From the NCBI GenBank assembly GCA_024232965.1, contig JACKQF010000008.1:273322-337321 (forward strand): a stretch of DNA of 64,000 bases, given 5' to 3'. Positions 10,101 through 17,738 of this stretch are shown here, one piece after another. The position numbers and the translations under genes are program-made. The notes below the pieces were generated by a model that was not told the origin of the DNA, did no database searches, and saw only the letters and a list, made by a program, of their open reading frames with translations. This DNA comes from Verrucomicrobiaceae bacterium. GTDB lineage: Bacteria > Verrucomicrobiota > Verrucomicrobiia > Verrucomicrobiales > Verrucomicrobiaceae. How positions within the stretch are numbered: the stretch's first letter is position 1; each line of letters opens with the position of its first letter.

Positions 10101-10905
10101 AGGCGATGTGAGTGGACGCGTTGATCTCGTGAGAGGCCGCGTGTTTAAAGAAGTTGAGTTCCTACCGCTCTCACTCCCAGAGCAACTCCCGCCACCACCT
10201 CGCGCGGCCAAGATATCCCAGGAAGGAGCCAAGGCACCGCCGCCATTCGATCAGTGGACCTTTGACATCGCTGTGGCGACAAAGGACCAGATTCGCCTCT
10301 TGGGAAACGTGCTCAATGGTGGTGTAGAAGTTGATCTCCGCGTGCATGGCACAGGCGCCGTTCCCGAACTCGAAGGAAAGGCCTCCCTCAAAGACGCACG
10401 ACTCCGCTTGCCCTTCAGTCGCATGATCTTTTCTCATGGCGAGATCCTCTTCACCAAGGACAAGCCATTTGAACCCCAGGTAGACATCGAAGGAAACTCC
10501 GTCGTGAACAACTATCGTGTCGCTCTCTACGCCACCGGGTCAGCCCTTGATCCCGTCATCCGATTCACCTCCAGCCCGCCGCTTTCAGAAGGAGACATCG
10601 CCACACTGCTCGCGACAGGAGCCACCGCAGACGACCTGCAATCGGGCGAAGGCGTCGCCGCAAATCGGGCCGCCTTTTTGCTCGTCACCAAAATGTATCG
10701 CAAGCTCTTCAACAAAAACGGCAAGTCGCAATACGATGAGGAGCCCCCAAAGCTCAGCTTCAATTTTTCGCTCCTCAACGCAAGTTCCACGCGGCGTAGT
10801 CTAACTGCAATCTACGAGATCAATCCCAAGGTCCAAGCCGTCGGCACCGTCAGCGAAGACGGTGGATTTCGCGGTCTGCTCTACTACCTGATTCGTTTCC
10901 GCTAA
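7123..10905 (+). CDS. TamB-like translocation and assembly module protein (AsmA-like)
   Basis: 1260 residues. A basic N-terminus is followed by one transmembrane helix (about 18-38, ILLAGLLLLAVALIF), then a very long beta-rich region with repeating short strands, as in AsmA/TamB bridge proteins that span the periplasm and carry lipids or assist outer-membrane protein insertion. The C-terminal ~300 residues match the conserved TamB domain by pattern: GNVLNGGVEVDLRVHGTG, FSHGEILFTKD, then PVIRFTSSPPLSEGDIATLL. The stop TAA shares its last base with the start of the next gene (TAATG), so translation is coupled to the BamA/TamA partner, the classical TamA-TamB pairing. This makes the assignment strong. 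Confidence 0.9.
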   Translation: MPEAPPPPAKKRSFLSRWFRRILLAGLLLLAVALIFHQALLRFTLNHLAPPIAKRFGYELRWQVGGSVTSDLELKSLTLSGPPTGPLKSLTLHDASMGYDLWQLWQHGPDRFLQQLHLTDADIELDLRPPSPTPAPTAKAIPKKPQIPDIRVDDIRLHNINVLLHLPQGDVNLRGLTLELIEGSKGQFTLKELSLPDGMHLVDVHGTTELHGRALTLTQVNLLPNLIVHRLHADLAALPDGPLPIELNVSSGPAKVQLSGSVSGLSDELTVDVNIQIDALDRARLSQFIKLPESPDWSAESLTITAQGPPLRPDLLKAQVALDGRLELPTVPIAGNVQTEFQMSDAQLHVSKLGFTSGATTLEASADATLPAQWKDMARIDGQVQWKLDCTALETLPLKNLQLSGRMNGTGSVTLTKGKLTDLTSQLHLTSINIDGRKIDKLDVDTAGSLDQIQIKAIDIQIDPRNRLAISGDFSPNRDRPFDLNWQAQSDDLAAVMQFAGIKDQPLPEAGNLKLNGHAAGTLAALKAKDFSSVQADVQLTLTEAKWQGASLQELKLDASSDAGIASVKNLSLTLDDQNHIALQGKAPLKLDGPFQGQAEARLPELGKLGAWLALAKAPPIAAGSLNMNWKGSGDLSQRTIDGKGDVDLQGFQMAGIPDPVSATLLITHDGKQLEVEKLTASTGRFRIEGSATASETDINLRGLQLWSDDTKLAALIANVPLSPGTQPPIDATRPLDIDLQMESLSFDQISAAIGKPLPIKGTATAKVNLHGPLQSLAGDIAVDLADVSSAATGDKLKPAQVKFTAHLADGKIHTDLSAHQPPFEPLTASTDLPLDLPALLNDPTAFTNAPLHAEIDLPDSDLDIVRSFVPAIAEIDGKIGMKVNVGGTLAKPDYQGLLTLKASRVLATAPGAPELRDVNARFALAGQNITIEELSAMVAGGQVGATGTVDLTHLKDPAFDIHITAADALIVRDEALSQRANADLHITGSLKKGDVSGRVDLVRGRVFKEVEFLPLSLPEQLPPPPRAAKISQEGAKAPPPFDQWTFDIAVATKDQIRLLGNVLNGGVEVDLRVHGTGAVPELEGKASLKDARLRLPFSRMIFSHGEILFTKDKPFEPQVDIEGNSVVNNYRVALYATGSALDPVIRFTSSPPLSEGDIATLLATGATADDLQSGEGVAANRAAFLLVTKMYRKLFNKNGKSQYDEEPPKLSFNFSLLNASSTRRSLTAIYEINPKVQAVGTVSEDGGFRGLLYYLIRFR

Positions 10906-12956
10906 TGCACCGCCTGCTCGCCAGTCTTTTATTCATTCTCACGCTCCACTGCGCAGGCAGAGAGGGCGAACAGGATGGTGTCTGGGAGATCGAAGCCCAC
11001 GGACTTCGAGTCCATCCCGAAGGTGTCAGTGAGGCGATGCGAGACGAGGTGGAGCAAATCATCCGCCAGCAACTCGCGCTCGCCAACGATTCCGAAATGT
11101 CGCCACCACTGGCGGACGACATGGCCTACTTTCTCACCGTTCGTTACTGGCAATCAGGCTATCGCGAAGCCGTCGTGAACTGGCGCATCGAGAATGGTCG
11201 AGCTGTTCTCGAGGCCAGTGAAGGTCGCCTCTACCACATCGGATCGCTTTCCTTCCCCGGATCGGATGACGAAGACGATATCGCCGCACTCGAAAAGTAT
11301 CTTCTCCGCCCCACCCATGAACGTACCGGAGAAACCAACGGCAAGACGCCAGCCGTTGAGGCAGATCTAGACGCAGGCGTCGGGCTGGTGCGGCGTTATC
11401 TGCAATCGGAAGGCTATCTAGACGCAGCAGTCGAAGCGCCCATCCTCGAGGTCAACAGCGAAGCCGCCGCAATCGACGTCACCGTAAAGTTCACCAAAGG
11501 TCAGCGCTACAACATTGGCGATGTCACTCTGACGGGCGATCTTTTAAATCGGGAGCCAGAGGCACGACTGCTCGCCAATGCTCTCCAGGGTCAACCGTTC
11601 AACGAGGTCGATGTGGAAACACTCCGCGCCTCATTAACTGGTTTGTATCAAGAGCGGGGCTACTTCGCTGCAACCGTGGAAAGCGCATTGAAACCCGATG
11701 CGGCGCACGAGGGTCAGTTGGATGTTGACCTCTCCGTCGAGCCGGGTCAGCGGCATCGCGTGGCGACACTCACGATATCGCCCGATTTCTCTCGCGGAGC
11801 CCAGCGCCTTATTCGCAGTGGTTTCAAGCCCATCGTTGGGAAGTATTACGTGCCGCCCAATCTCACCCTCCTGAATCGCCGCCTCTTAGAGACAGAAATG
11901 TTTACGCGATTGGACGTGAAGCCCCAGCCCCTGGGCGATGACACGCTCGACCTTGAGATCACTGGCAAAGAAGGGCTACGTCGTCGGCTCGGTCTCTATG
12001 GTGGATTCCAAACCTTCCAAGGCTATGTCGTTGGGGCGGAGTGGCGGCATGCGAACCTCTGGGACACCGGCGATGCCCTGCGCCTGAAGGCAGAGTTGAA
12101 CGGACGCGGCATTGATTCAGGAATCAAGTGGGTGGACCCCGCCTTTCTTAATTCCGCCTTCTCCTTGGATGTCGATCTCTCCGCGCAGACCTTCACCTTC
12201 TTCGACTATGATCGGAATAGCGTCGCGCTCCGCACCCGACTCTCCCGCCAGTGGAACGCACACATCACCACCAGCCTCTTCAGCGAGGTATCACTCAATG
12301 TTGCCAACAGCGACGTGCTCACGCCCACTGAACTCGGCCCCGACGACTACCGCATTGTCTCGCTCGGCACCTCGGCAAACTTTGACTACCGCAACAACCC
12401 CGTCTCCCCGACCAAAGGCTGGCTGGCCTCCGGCACCATCATCGCCGCCCAGGACGTGGGTGGCAGCGGCGTCGCGTTTTTGCGGAGCGAGATCAACACC
12501 GCTTTCTACCAGCCCCTCACCAAAAGACTCCGCGCCGCCGTCAGTGCCCGCACCTCCGCCATTCAGACCAGTGACGGGGTCGAATCCCTACCCATCGACC
12601 TGCGACTCTTCAATGGAGGTGCCAACACGGTGCGCAGCTTTCCGGAGCGGGAAATGGGCCTGCGTGCAAAGTCAGGCACACCCCTCGGTGGAACTTTGGC
12701 CCAGGTCTTCAACGCAGAGCTGTCCTACGAGATCGTGAACAACCTCGAATTCGCCGTCTTTGCAGACGCCGGCACTCTCTCCCGCGATGAAAGCAACCCC
12801 ACCGCCTCCCCCACCGATCTGCGCTACGCCGTCGGTGCCGGCCTGCGCTACAAGCTTCCCGTGGGCCCGCTGCGCATCGACTACGGCTACAATCCGGACC
12901 GGCGCGAAGGCGAACCCAGCGGCGCGCTGCACATCACCTTCGGCTTCGCTTTCTAG
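10905..12956 (+). CDS. BamA/TamA family outer-membrane protein (Omp85)
   Basis: 683 residues. A signal peptide (MHRLLASLLFILTLHCAG) is followed by POTRA-like modules, for example RYNIGDVTLTGD and QRHRVATLTISPDF, each with the Gly-Asp or Gly-Gln turns of this fold. The C-terminal half is an Omp85 16-stranded barrel; GGANTVRSFPEREMG corresponds to the conserved loop-6 VRG(F/Y) region, here VRSF, and the protein ends in aromatic FGFAF as barrel substrates do. It is coupled to the TamB-like gene by a one-base TAATG overlap. With the TPR protein it forms an envelope-assembly cassette. TamA role is inferred from the TamB neighbour; the fold assignment is firm. Confidence 0.9.
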   Translation: MHRLLASLLFILTLHCAGREGEQDGVWEIEAHGLRVHPEGVSEAMRDEVEQIIRQQLALANDSEMSPPLADDMAYFLTVRYWQSGYREAVVNWRIENGRAVLEASEGRLYHIGSLSFPGSDDEDDIAALEKYLLRPTHERTGETNGKTPAVEADLDAGVGLVRRYLQSEGYLDAAVEAPILEVNSEAAAIDVTVKFTKGQRYNIGDVTLTGDLLNREPEARLLANALQGQPFNEVDVETLRASLTGLYQERGYFAATVESALKPDAAHEGQLDVDLSVEPGQRHRVATLTISPDFSRGAQRLIRSGFKPIVGKYYVPPNLTLLNRRLLETEMFTRLDVKPQPLGDDTLDLEITGKEGLRRRLGLYGGFQTFQGYVVGAEWRHANLWDTGDALRLKAELNGRGIDSGIKWVDPAFLNSAFSLDVDLSAQTFTFFDYDRNSVALRTRLSRQWNAHITTSLFSEVSLNVANSDVLTPTELGPDDYRIVSLGTSANFDYRNNPVSPTKGWLASGTIIAAQDVGGSGVAFLRSEINTAFYQPLTKRLRAAVSARTSAIQTSDGVESLPIDLRLFNGGANTVRSFPEREMGLRAKSGTPLGGTLAQVFNAELSYEIVNNLEFAVFADAGTLSRDESNPTASPTDLRYAVGAGLRYKLPVGPLRIDYGYNPDRREGEPSGALHITFGFAF

Positions 12957-13024
12957 GCACCGCCCATCTCCACGCTTGTCATCCACCCGGGAGTGTGGAC
13001 ATTACCCGCGTCCCCTTCCCTTCC

Positions 13025-14698
13025 ATGAGTGATACCCCCAACGAGCCCCCCACCCCGCCACTGCCCCCCGGCACGCCGGAAGAGATCACGCGTAAGCTGG
13101 AGGACTTCATCAAGCACAGCCTCGGCGGGCAGGTTCTTTTTACCCGCATTGACCCCACCACGGGAGGCTCCACCCCCGATTCAGACGGCTCTGGCGATGC
13201 GCCGCCCGTTGATGACGAAGAGGACATCAGCAAGTCCTTCCAGTTTCACTACAAGCCTGCCGAAATTAAGGCCCACCTCGACCGCTTCGTGATTCGGCAG
13301 GACGAGGCCAAAAAAGTGCTGGCCACCGCCGTGTGCGATCACTACAACCACGCGCGGATGTTGCGAGAGCAAAGCACCGCCACCGCAGCAGGGCCAGCGA
13401 TTGAGTTCACCAAACAAAACGTCCTCATCGTCGGCCCTACCGGTGTTGGTAAGACGTATCTGGTCAAGCACGTCGCCGATCTCATCGGGGTTCCCTTTGT
13501 CAAAGCAGACGCCACCAAGTTCAGCGAGACCGGCTACGTCGGCGGTGATGTGGATGATCTCGTGCGCGACCTCGTCGCCAAGGCCGGTGGCAATATCGAA
13601 CTGGCGGAACACGGCATCATTTACCTGGATGAGGTGGACAAACTCGCTGGTGGCGGCGGCGAACGCGGAGGCCGCGATGTCAGCGGGCGCGGCGTTCAGA
13701 CGGCCTTGCTGAAGCTGATGGAGGAAACGGAGGTCCCTCTCTATGCCTCCAATGATTTCCGCTCGCAGATGCAGATGATGTTTGATACCCGCCGTGGACG
13801 CACCGGCAAAGAGATCATCAATACACGCAATATCCTCTTCATCGTCAGTGGTGCCTTCTCTGGTCTTGAAAAGATCATCGACCGCCGCACCGCCAAGAAC
13901 TCCATCGGTTTTGCCAGCGCTCACGGTGGCCATGCAGGCGATATCGAAAACAAGCTGCACGACTCCCAGACCAAAGACTTCATCGACTACGGATTCGAAG
14001 CCGAATTCATCGGCCGCCTCCCAGTCCGTGTCGTTTGCGATCCCCTCAAGGCCGCCGACCTCTTCGAGATCATGAAGAAGTCCGAAGGCAGCCTCATCCG
14101 CCAATACGAGCGCGAATTCGCCGCCTACGGCGTGAATGCCACCTTTGAAGACAGCGCCCTCTACATCGTCGCCCAGCGCGCCGCAGAGGAAAAAACCGGT
14201 GCGCGTGGACTCGTCACCGCTTGGGAAAAAGTGCTGCGTGAATTTAAGTTTGAGCTCCCCAGCCTCGGACTGCCGCAACTGACAGTCGATGGCAACCTCG
14301 TCGAAAACCCCGCCGCAGCCCTGGATCATTGCCGCCTCGAAGCCGCCACCTGGGAGTCGGATGTGCGTGCGACAGAGGTCCGCCAATTTGCCGCCCGCTT
14401 TCAGGAGGAGCACAAACTCGAACTCGTCTTCGAACCCACCGCCATCCGCAGTCTGGTCGACCGCGCGCAACGCGAAGGCAGCAGCGTTGACGCCGTCTGC
14501 CAGCGGCTCTTTAAAGACTTCCCCTTCGGCCTACGCCTCGCCACCCGCACCAATGGTCAGACTCGTTTTGTGCTGGATAGCGCCGCTGCGGAGAACCCAG
14601 AAAAGTACTTGAGCGATCTGGTGGTAAACACCTATCGCTCTGCGGCACCCGCCGCCCCAGAATCCCCCACCACCCCTGAATCCCCACATGTCGCGTAA
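13025..14698 (+). CDS. ClpX-like AAA+ ATPase lacking the zinc-binding domain
   Basis: 557 residues from ATG 13025 (a GTG ten codons upstream is a less likely start). Walker A GPTGVGKT lies at about 137-144 and Walker B as IIYLDEVDKL. The pore and sensor regions resemble ClpX: RGVQTALLKLMEETEVPLY and EAEFIGRLPVRVV. The N-terminal four-Cys zinc domain that ClpX uses to bind adaptors is absent; instead there is an acidic, Pro-rich leader. A C-terminal extension of about 150 residues follows the C-domain. No clpP is adjacent. The IGF loop that docks ClpX on ClpP is not obvious (NSIGFASAHGG occupies the region), so it may act as an unfoldase alone. The 3' end overlaps the next gene by 11 bp. Confidence 0.85.
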   Translation: MSDTPNEPPTPPLPPGTPEEITRKLEDFIKHSLGGQVLFTRIDPTTGGSTPDSDGSGDAPPVDDEEDISKSFQFHYKPAEIKAHLDRFVIRQDEAKKVLATAVCDHYNHARMLREQSTATAAGPAIEFTKQNVLIVGPTGVGKTYLVKHVADLIGVPFVKADATKFSETGYVGGDVDDLVRDLVAKAGGNIELAEHGIIYLDEVDKLAGGGGERGGRDVSGRGVQTALLKLMEETEVPLYASNDFRSQMQMMFDTRRGRTGKEIINTRNILFIVSGAFSGLEKIIDRRTAKNSIGFASAHGGHAGDIENKLHDSQTKDFIDYGFEAEFIGRLPVRVVCDPLKAADLFEIMKKSEGSLIRQYEREFAAYGVNATFEDSALYIVAQRAAEEKTGARGLVTAWEKVLREFKFELPSLGLPQLTVDGNLVENPAAALDHCRLEAATWESDVRATEVRQFAARFQEEHKLELVFEPTAIRSLVDRAQREGSSVDAVCQRLFKDFPFGLRLATRTNGQTRFVLDSAAAENPEKYLSDLVVNTYRSAAPAAPESPTTPESPHVA

Positions 14699-15980
14699 TC
14701 GGGCAGCAGCTCTATTGATCGGAGTCTTGGTCTGCGTGCCGCTGCTGGCACTGCATCACTTTGGAATGTTCGGAAAGGTCGCCGAATGGTTGCGTGGCGT
14801 CTATGAATCCACCCTGCATTTACCGCAGAGTGGCATGCGCCAGTTTCTCCCGGTTCAGTACGGCTACTACACCGCCCTCGCCTTCGTCACCGCATGGATC
14901 TGCGTGGAACTGCCGCTGCAGTCCCGCAAGTTCGGCTTCATCCTCGGGGCCGTCTTCCTCACGCTCACCCTGTCCCCAGTGCTCGCTTTTAATGGCGTTT
15001 TGTTTGAGCCCTTTTCCGGCAGCGCCGCCATCATCGGCGCAGGCTTGCTCGGCATCGTCGCCGGCGGCACGGATCGCGCACTGCGTCGCCATCGCATGCG
15101 TCACCATCTCGTCGGTCGCCTTTCCTCGGATAGCTTTGAGTCGCTGATGGAGGAAAAGGACCTCGCCAAGCTCACCGGCCGCAGAGAGATCACCATCCTC
15201 AGTTGCCGATTGCTCAATCACGCAGAGCTCGCCCGCGAGATGGAGCCTGCGGATCTCGAAAAGTTCAGCTCCAGCTTCCTCAAGGTCGTCGCGGAATTCC
15301 TCGTCTCCAAAGGCGCGTATCTCGACGCCTGCAACGTGCAACGCGTGCGCGTCTTTTTCGGCTACCCATTGCGCAACGAAAACCACGCCGAACACGCCTG
15401 CCGCGTCGCCCTGGAGCTACGCCAGCGCCTCGTCAATCTCGCCGCAGAGATGCAGGAGCGTTGGCACAAAAAGCCCGTCTTTGGCGCCTCCATCAGCACC
15501 GGGGAGATGACCTGCGGCCTCTTCGGCTTCAGCGAGTTCCAGTTCTTCAGCGCCGTGGGGGAGCCCCTCGACTTTGGGGATCGCCTCTGCGCCGTGAATA
15601 CGGTTTACGGCAGCCATGTCCTGATCAGCACGCGCACTTATTCCCTGGTCAAGGATGCGATCGAAGTCCGCCCCATGGAGATGGTCTTCACACCGCGCCT
15701 CCATCCCGTCAGCGAAATTTATGAACTGCTCGCCGAAAGCGGTGGCCTCAGCGAGGACGAGGCCAAAGCCCGCGATGCCTTTTGGCAGGGCGTCATCCAG
15801 CTCCGCAAAGGCGACTACAAGTCTGCGTTGGAGCACTTCGCCAAAGCCAAGAACGAGAATCGCGAGGACGCACCGCTGAAGTACTTCACGGAGCGCGTCG
15901 AGGCAGGCGTCAAAGACGGATCCTCTTCCGCAGAAGGAAAAGGCGGCGCCCGTCACGTGCGGATGCTCATGCCGGCCTGA
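14688..15980 (+). CDS. Membrane protein with a degenerate class III nucleotide-cyclase domain
   Basis: 430 residues. Four hydrophobic segments (about 6-24, 58-76, 82-102, 110-128) are followed by a cytoplasmic domain resembling class III adenylate/guanylate cyclases: REITILSCRLLNHAEL, then AEHACRVALELRQRL and SISTGEMTCGLFG. The two metal-binding aspartates of active cyclases fall at R174 (FSDI becomes SCRL) and about Q218 (IGDAV becomes NVQRV), and the transition-state Asn position is Asp (EPLDFGDRL), so catalysis is unlikely. The C-terminus has a TPR-like helix pair. It overlaps the ClpX-like gene by 11 bp, implying coupled translation and a possible shared function as a nucleotide sensor or scaffold. 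Confidence 0.75.
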   Translation: MSRNRAAALLIGVLVCVPLLALHHFGMFGKVAEWLRGVYESTLHLPQSGMRQFLPVQYGYYTALAFVTAWICVELPLQSRKFGFILGAVFLTLTLSPVLAFNGVLFEPFSGSAAIIGAGLLGIVAGGTDRALRRHRMRHHLVGRLSSDSFESLMEEKDLAKLTGRREITILSCRLLNHAELAREMEPADLEKFSSSFLKVVAEFLVSKGAYLDACNVQRVRVFFGYPLRNENHAEHACRVALELRQRLVNLAAEMQERWHKKPVFGASISTGEMTCGLFGFSEFQFFSAVGEPLDFGDRLCAVNTVYGSHVLISTRTYSLVKDAIEVRPMEMVFTPRLHPVSEIYELLAESGGLSEDEAKARDAFWQGVIQLRKGDYKSALEHFAKAKNENREDAPLKYFTERVEAGVKDGSSSAEGKGGARHVRMLMPA

Positions 15981-15993
15981 TCCCCTCCCCGCC

Positions 15994-16605
15994 ATGCCCG
16001 CACTCGACTATCCACCACCGATCCAGCGCCTCATCGCGCAGCTCAGGTCCCTGCCCGGTCTCGGCCCGCGCAGTGCAGAGCGCTTGGCACTCTGGCTCAT
16101 GCAGGTCGGCCCACTGCGCGTCGATCCCCTCGCCCGATCGCTCGGGCTGCTGCACGATACCGTCCGCGCCTGCGATGAGTGTGGCTTCTTCATCGAAAAG
16201 GATGCCGACTGCCTGCTCTGCACCAATGAGCGCCGCAATGCCAGACTGATCTGCGTGGTCGAACAAGCCGCCGATGTCCTGCGGCTGGAGCGCTCCGGCG
16301 CCTTCCAGGGCATGTATCACGTCCTCGGTGGAAAGCTTTCACCTCTCGACAACGTCACGCCAGAGGATCTCCGCATCGATTCACTCATGCAGCGCGTGCA
16401 GAGCCTTCAGGCAGAGGAGGTCATCCTCGCCGTCGGCTCCGATGTGGAGGGGGAGGCAACCGCCAGCTACATCGCCGATGGATTGTCCGGCCTCGGCGTC
16501 AGCGTCACACGACTCGCCCAGGGCATGCCTGCCGGGGGGGCACTGGATCATGTCGATGAGCTCACGCTCTTCCAGGCACTGCATGGACGGCGCAAGATCG
16601 GCTAA
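15994..16605 (+). CDS. recR: Recombination mediator protein RecR
   Basis: 203 residues, the normal RecR length. An N-terminal helix-hairpin-helix (LRSLPGLGPRSAERLALWLM), a four-Cys zinc finger (CDECGFF with DCLLC) and a Toprim domain beginning LICVVEQAADVLRLE are all visible; a Walker-like ILAVGSDVEGEATASYIA segment completes Toprim. RecR works with RecF and RecO to load RecA on SSB-coated gaps. It starts 13 bp after the previous gene. Assignment is firm. Confidence 0.95.
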   Translation: MPALDYPPPIQRLIAQLRSLPGLGPRSAERLALWLMQVGPLRVDPLARSLGLLHDTVRACDECGFFIEKDADCLLCTNERRNARLICVVEQAADVLRLERSGAFQGMYHVLGGKLSPLDNVTPEDLRIDSLMQRVQSLQAEEVILAVGSDVEGEATASYIADGLSGLGVSVTRLAQGMPAGGALDHVDELTLFQALHGRRKIG

Positions 16606-16622
16606 GCATTTTTTCACCGACC

Positions 16623-17021
16623 ATGGCAGAGCCATTGACCTCCCAACGCGCAGACAAATACCTGCACCACGTCCGGATCTTCAAAACCCGCAGCATCGCC
16701 GCGCAGGCCTGTGATAAAGGCAACGTCTCCATCAAAGGTCAGAACGTAAAGCCCTCGCGAGAGTTTCGAGTCGGCGATGTCGTGCTGGTCAAGCGAGGCG
16801 AGCTTGAGCTCCACCTGCGCGTCCTAGCCTTCGCGCCAAATCGCGTCAGCGCCCCGCTCGTGCCCACCTTGCTAGAGGACCTCACCCCAGTGGAGAACTA
16901 CCAGCGCGCCGCAGAACGCCGCAAGCAACGCGCCATGGAAACCCCCAATCCCCACGAGATGCTCACCAAGCCCAACAAGCAGCAGATGCGCCAATTGCGG
17001 GAGTGGTGGGGGCAGGAGTAG
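16623..17021 (+). CDS. S4-domain RNA-binding protein (Hsp15-like)
   Basis: 132 residues. The N-terminal 60 residues form an S4 fold: RADKYLHHVRIFKTRSIAAQ then GNVSIKGQNVKPSREFRVGD, as in Hsp15/HslR, which binds stalled 50S subunits carrying nascent peptidyl-tRNA. A basic C-terminal tail (YQRAAERRKQRAM) is also typical. It follows recR by 17 bp on the same strand, so the two are probably co-transcribed. Confidence 0.85.
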   Translation: MAEPLTSQRADKYLHHVRIFKTRSIAAQACDKGNVSIKGQNVKPSREFRVGDVVLVKRGELELHLRVLAFAPNRVSAPLVPTLLEDLTPVENYQRAAERRKQRAMETPNPHEMLTKPNKQQMRQLREWWGQE

Positions 17022-17155
17022 AATGGGTTGCCGCCAAAGCGCGCAGAGAGCGCCAAATCAATGCGTGAGGCATCTTGATCACCCTCACCTGATGGAGGAA
17101 TCAGACGGGGCCGCATGGCGCAAAGACTTCGCGTGATCGCGTTTGGTTATCCTTT

Positions 17156-17702
17156 GAGCCATCAGGTCTTGCGAAAGCCGATTTGATCTCCAGCAGATTC
17201 GAGGAGGCCAACAGATGAAGACAAAGTCAATCTGCTGGCCGCCCTGAGCCGAGTCCCCGAGACAGACGAAATCAATCTGCTGGAAATCACAAAACAGGGT
17301 GATGCTGGGTAGATCTCCGCCTCTTTGCGATCTTTGCGTTCCTTCGAGCTATCAGGTCTTGCGAACGCCGATTTGATCTCCAGCAGATTCGAGGAGGCCA
17401 ACAGATGAAGATAAAGCACAAATCTCCGGGCCTCCCTCAGCCGAGTCCCCGAGACAGACGAAGTCAATCTGCTGGAAACCAGAAAACAGGGTGACGCTGG
17501 GTAGATCTCCGTCTCTTTGCGATCTTTGCGTTCCTTCGAGCCATCAGGTCTTGCGAACGCCGATTTGATCTCCAGCAGATTCGAGGAGGCCAACAGATGA
17601 AGACAAAGCACAAATCTGCTGGCCTCCCTGAATCTGCTGGAAACCACAAAACAGGGTGACGCTGGGTAGATCTCCGTCTCTTTGCGATCTTTGCGTTCCT
17701 TC
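17156..17702. repeat. Three tandem copies of a ~190-bp intergenic repeat
   Basis: Copies lie at 17156-17345, 17346-17537 and 17538-17702. All start GAG(C/T)(C/T)ATCAGGTCTTGCG and end TTTGCGATCTTTGCGTTCC plus TTC. The first two are 190 and 192 bp; the third has lost about 27 bp in the middle. Inside each are short arms CAGCAGATT and AATCTGCTGG that can pair, so the RNA could fold. The minus strand stays open for 182 codons only because the unit is repeated; I regard that as non-coding. The 17022-17155 stretch before it contains nothing recognised. Confidence 0.85.
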
Positions 17703-17738
17703 GCGGCCAATTCTCATCCCCGAACTTCGGGCAGGAGC

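Noticed and set aside
13181..14470. 429-codon minus-strand frame
   Set aside because: Antisense shadow of the ClpX-like ATPase.
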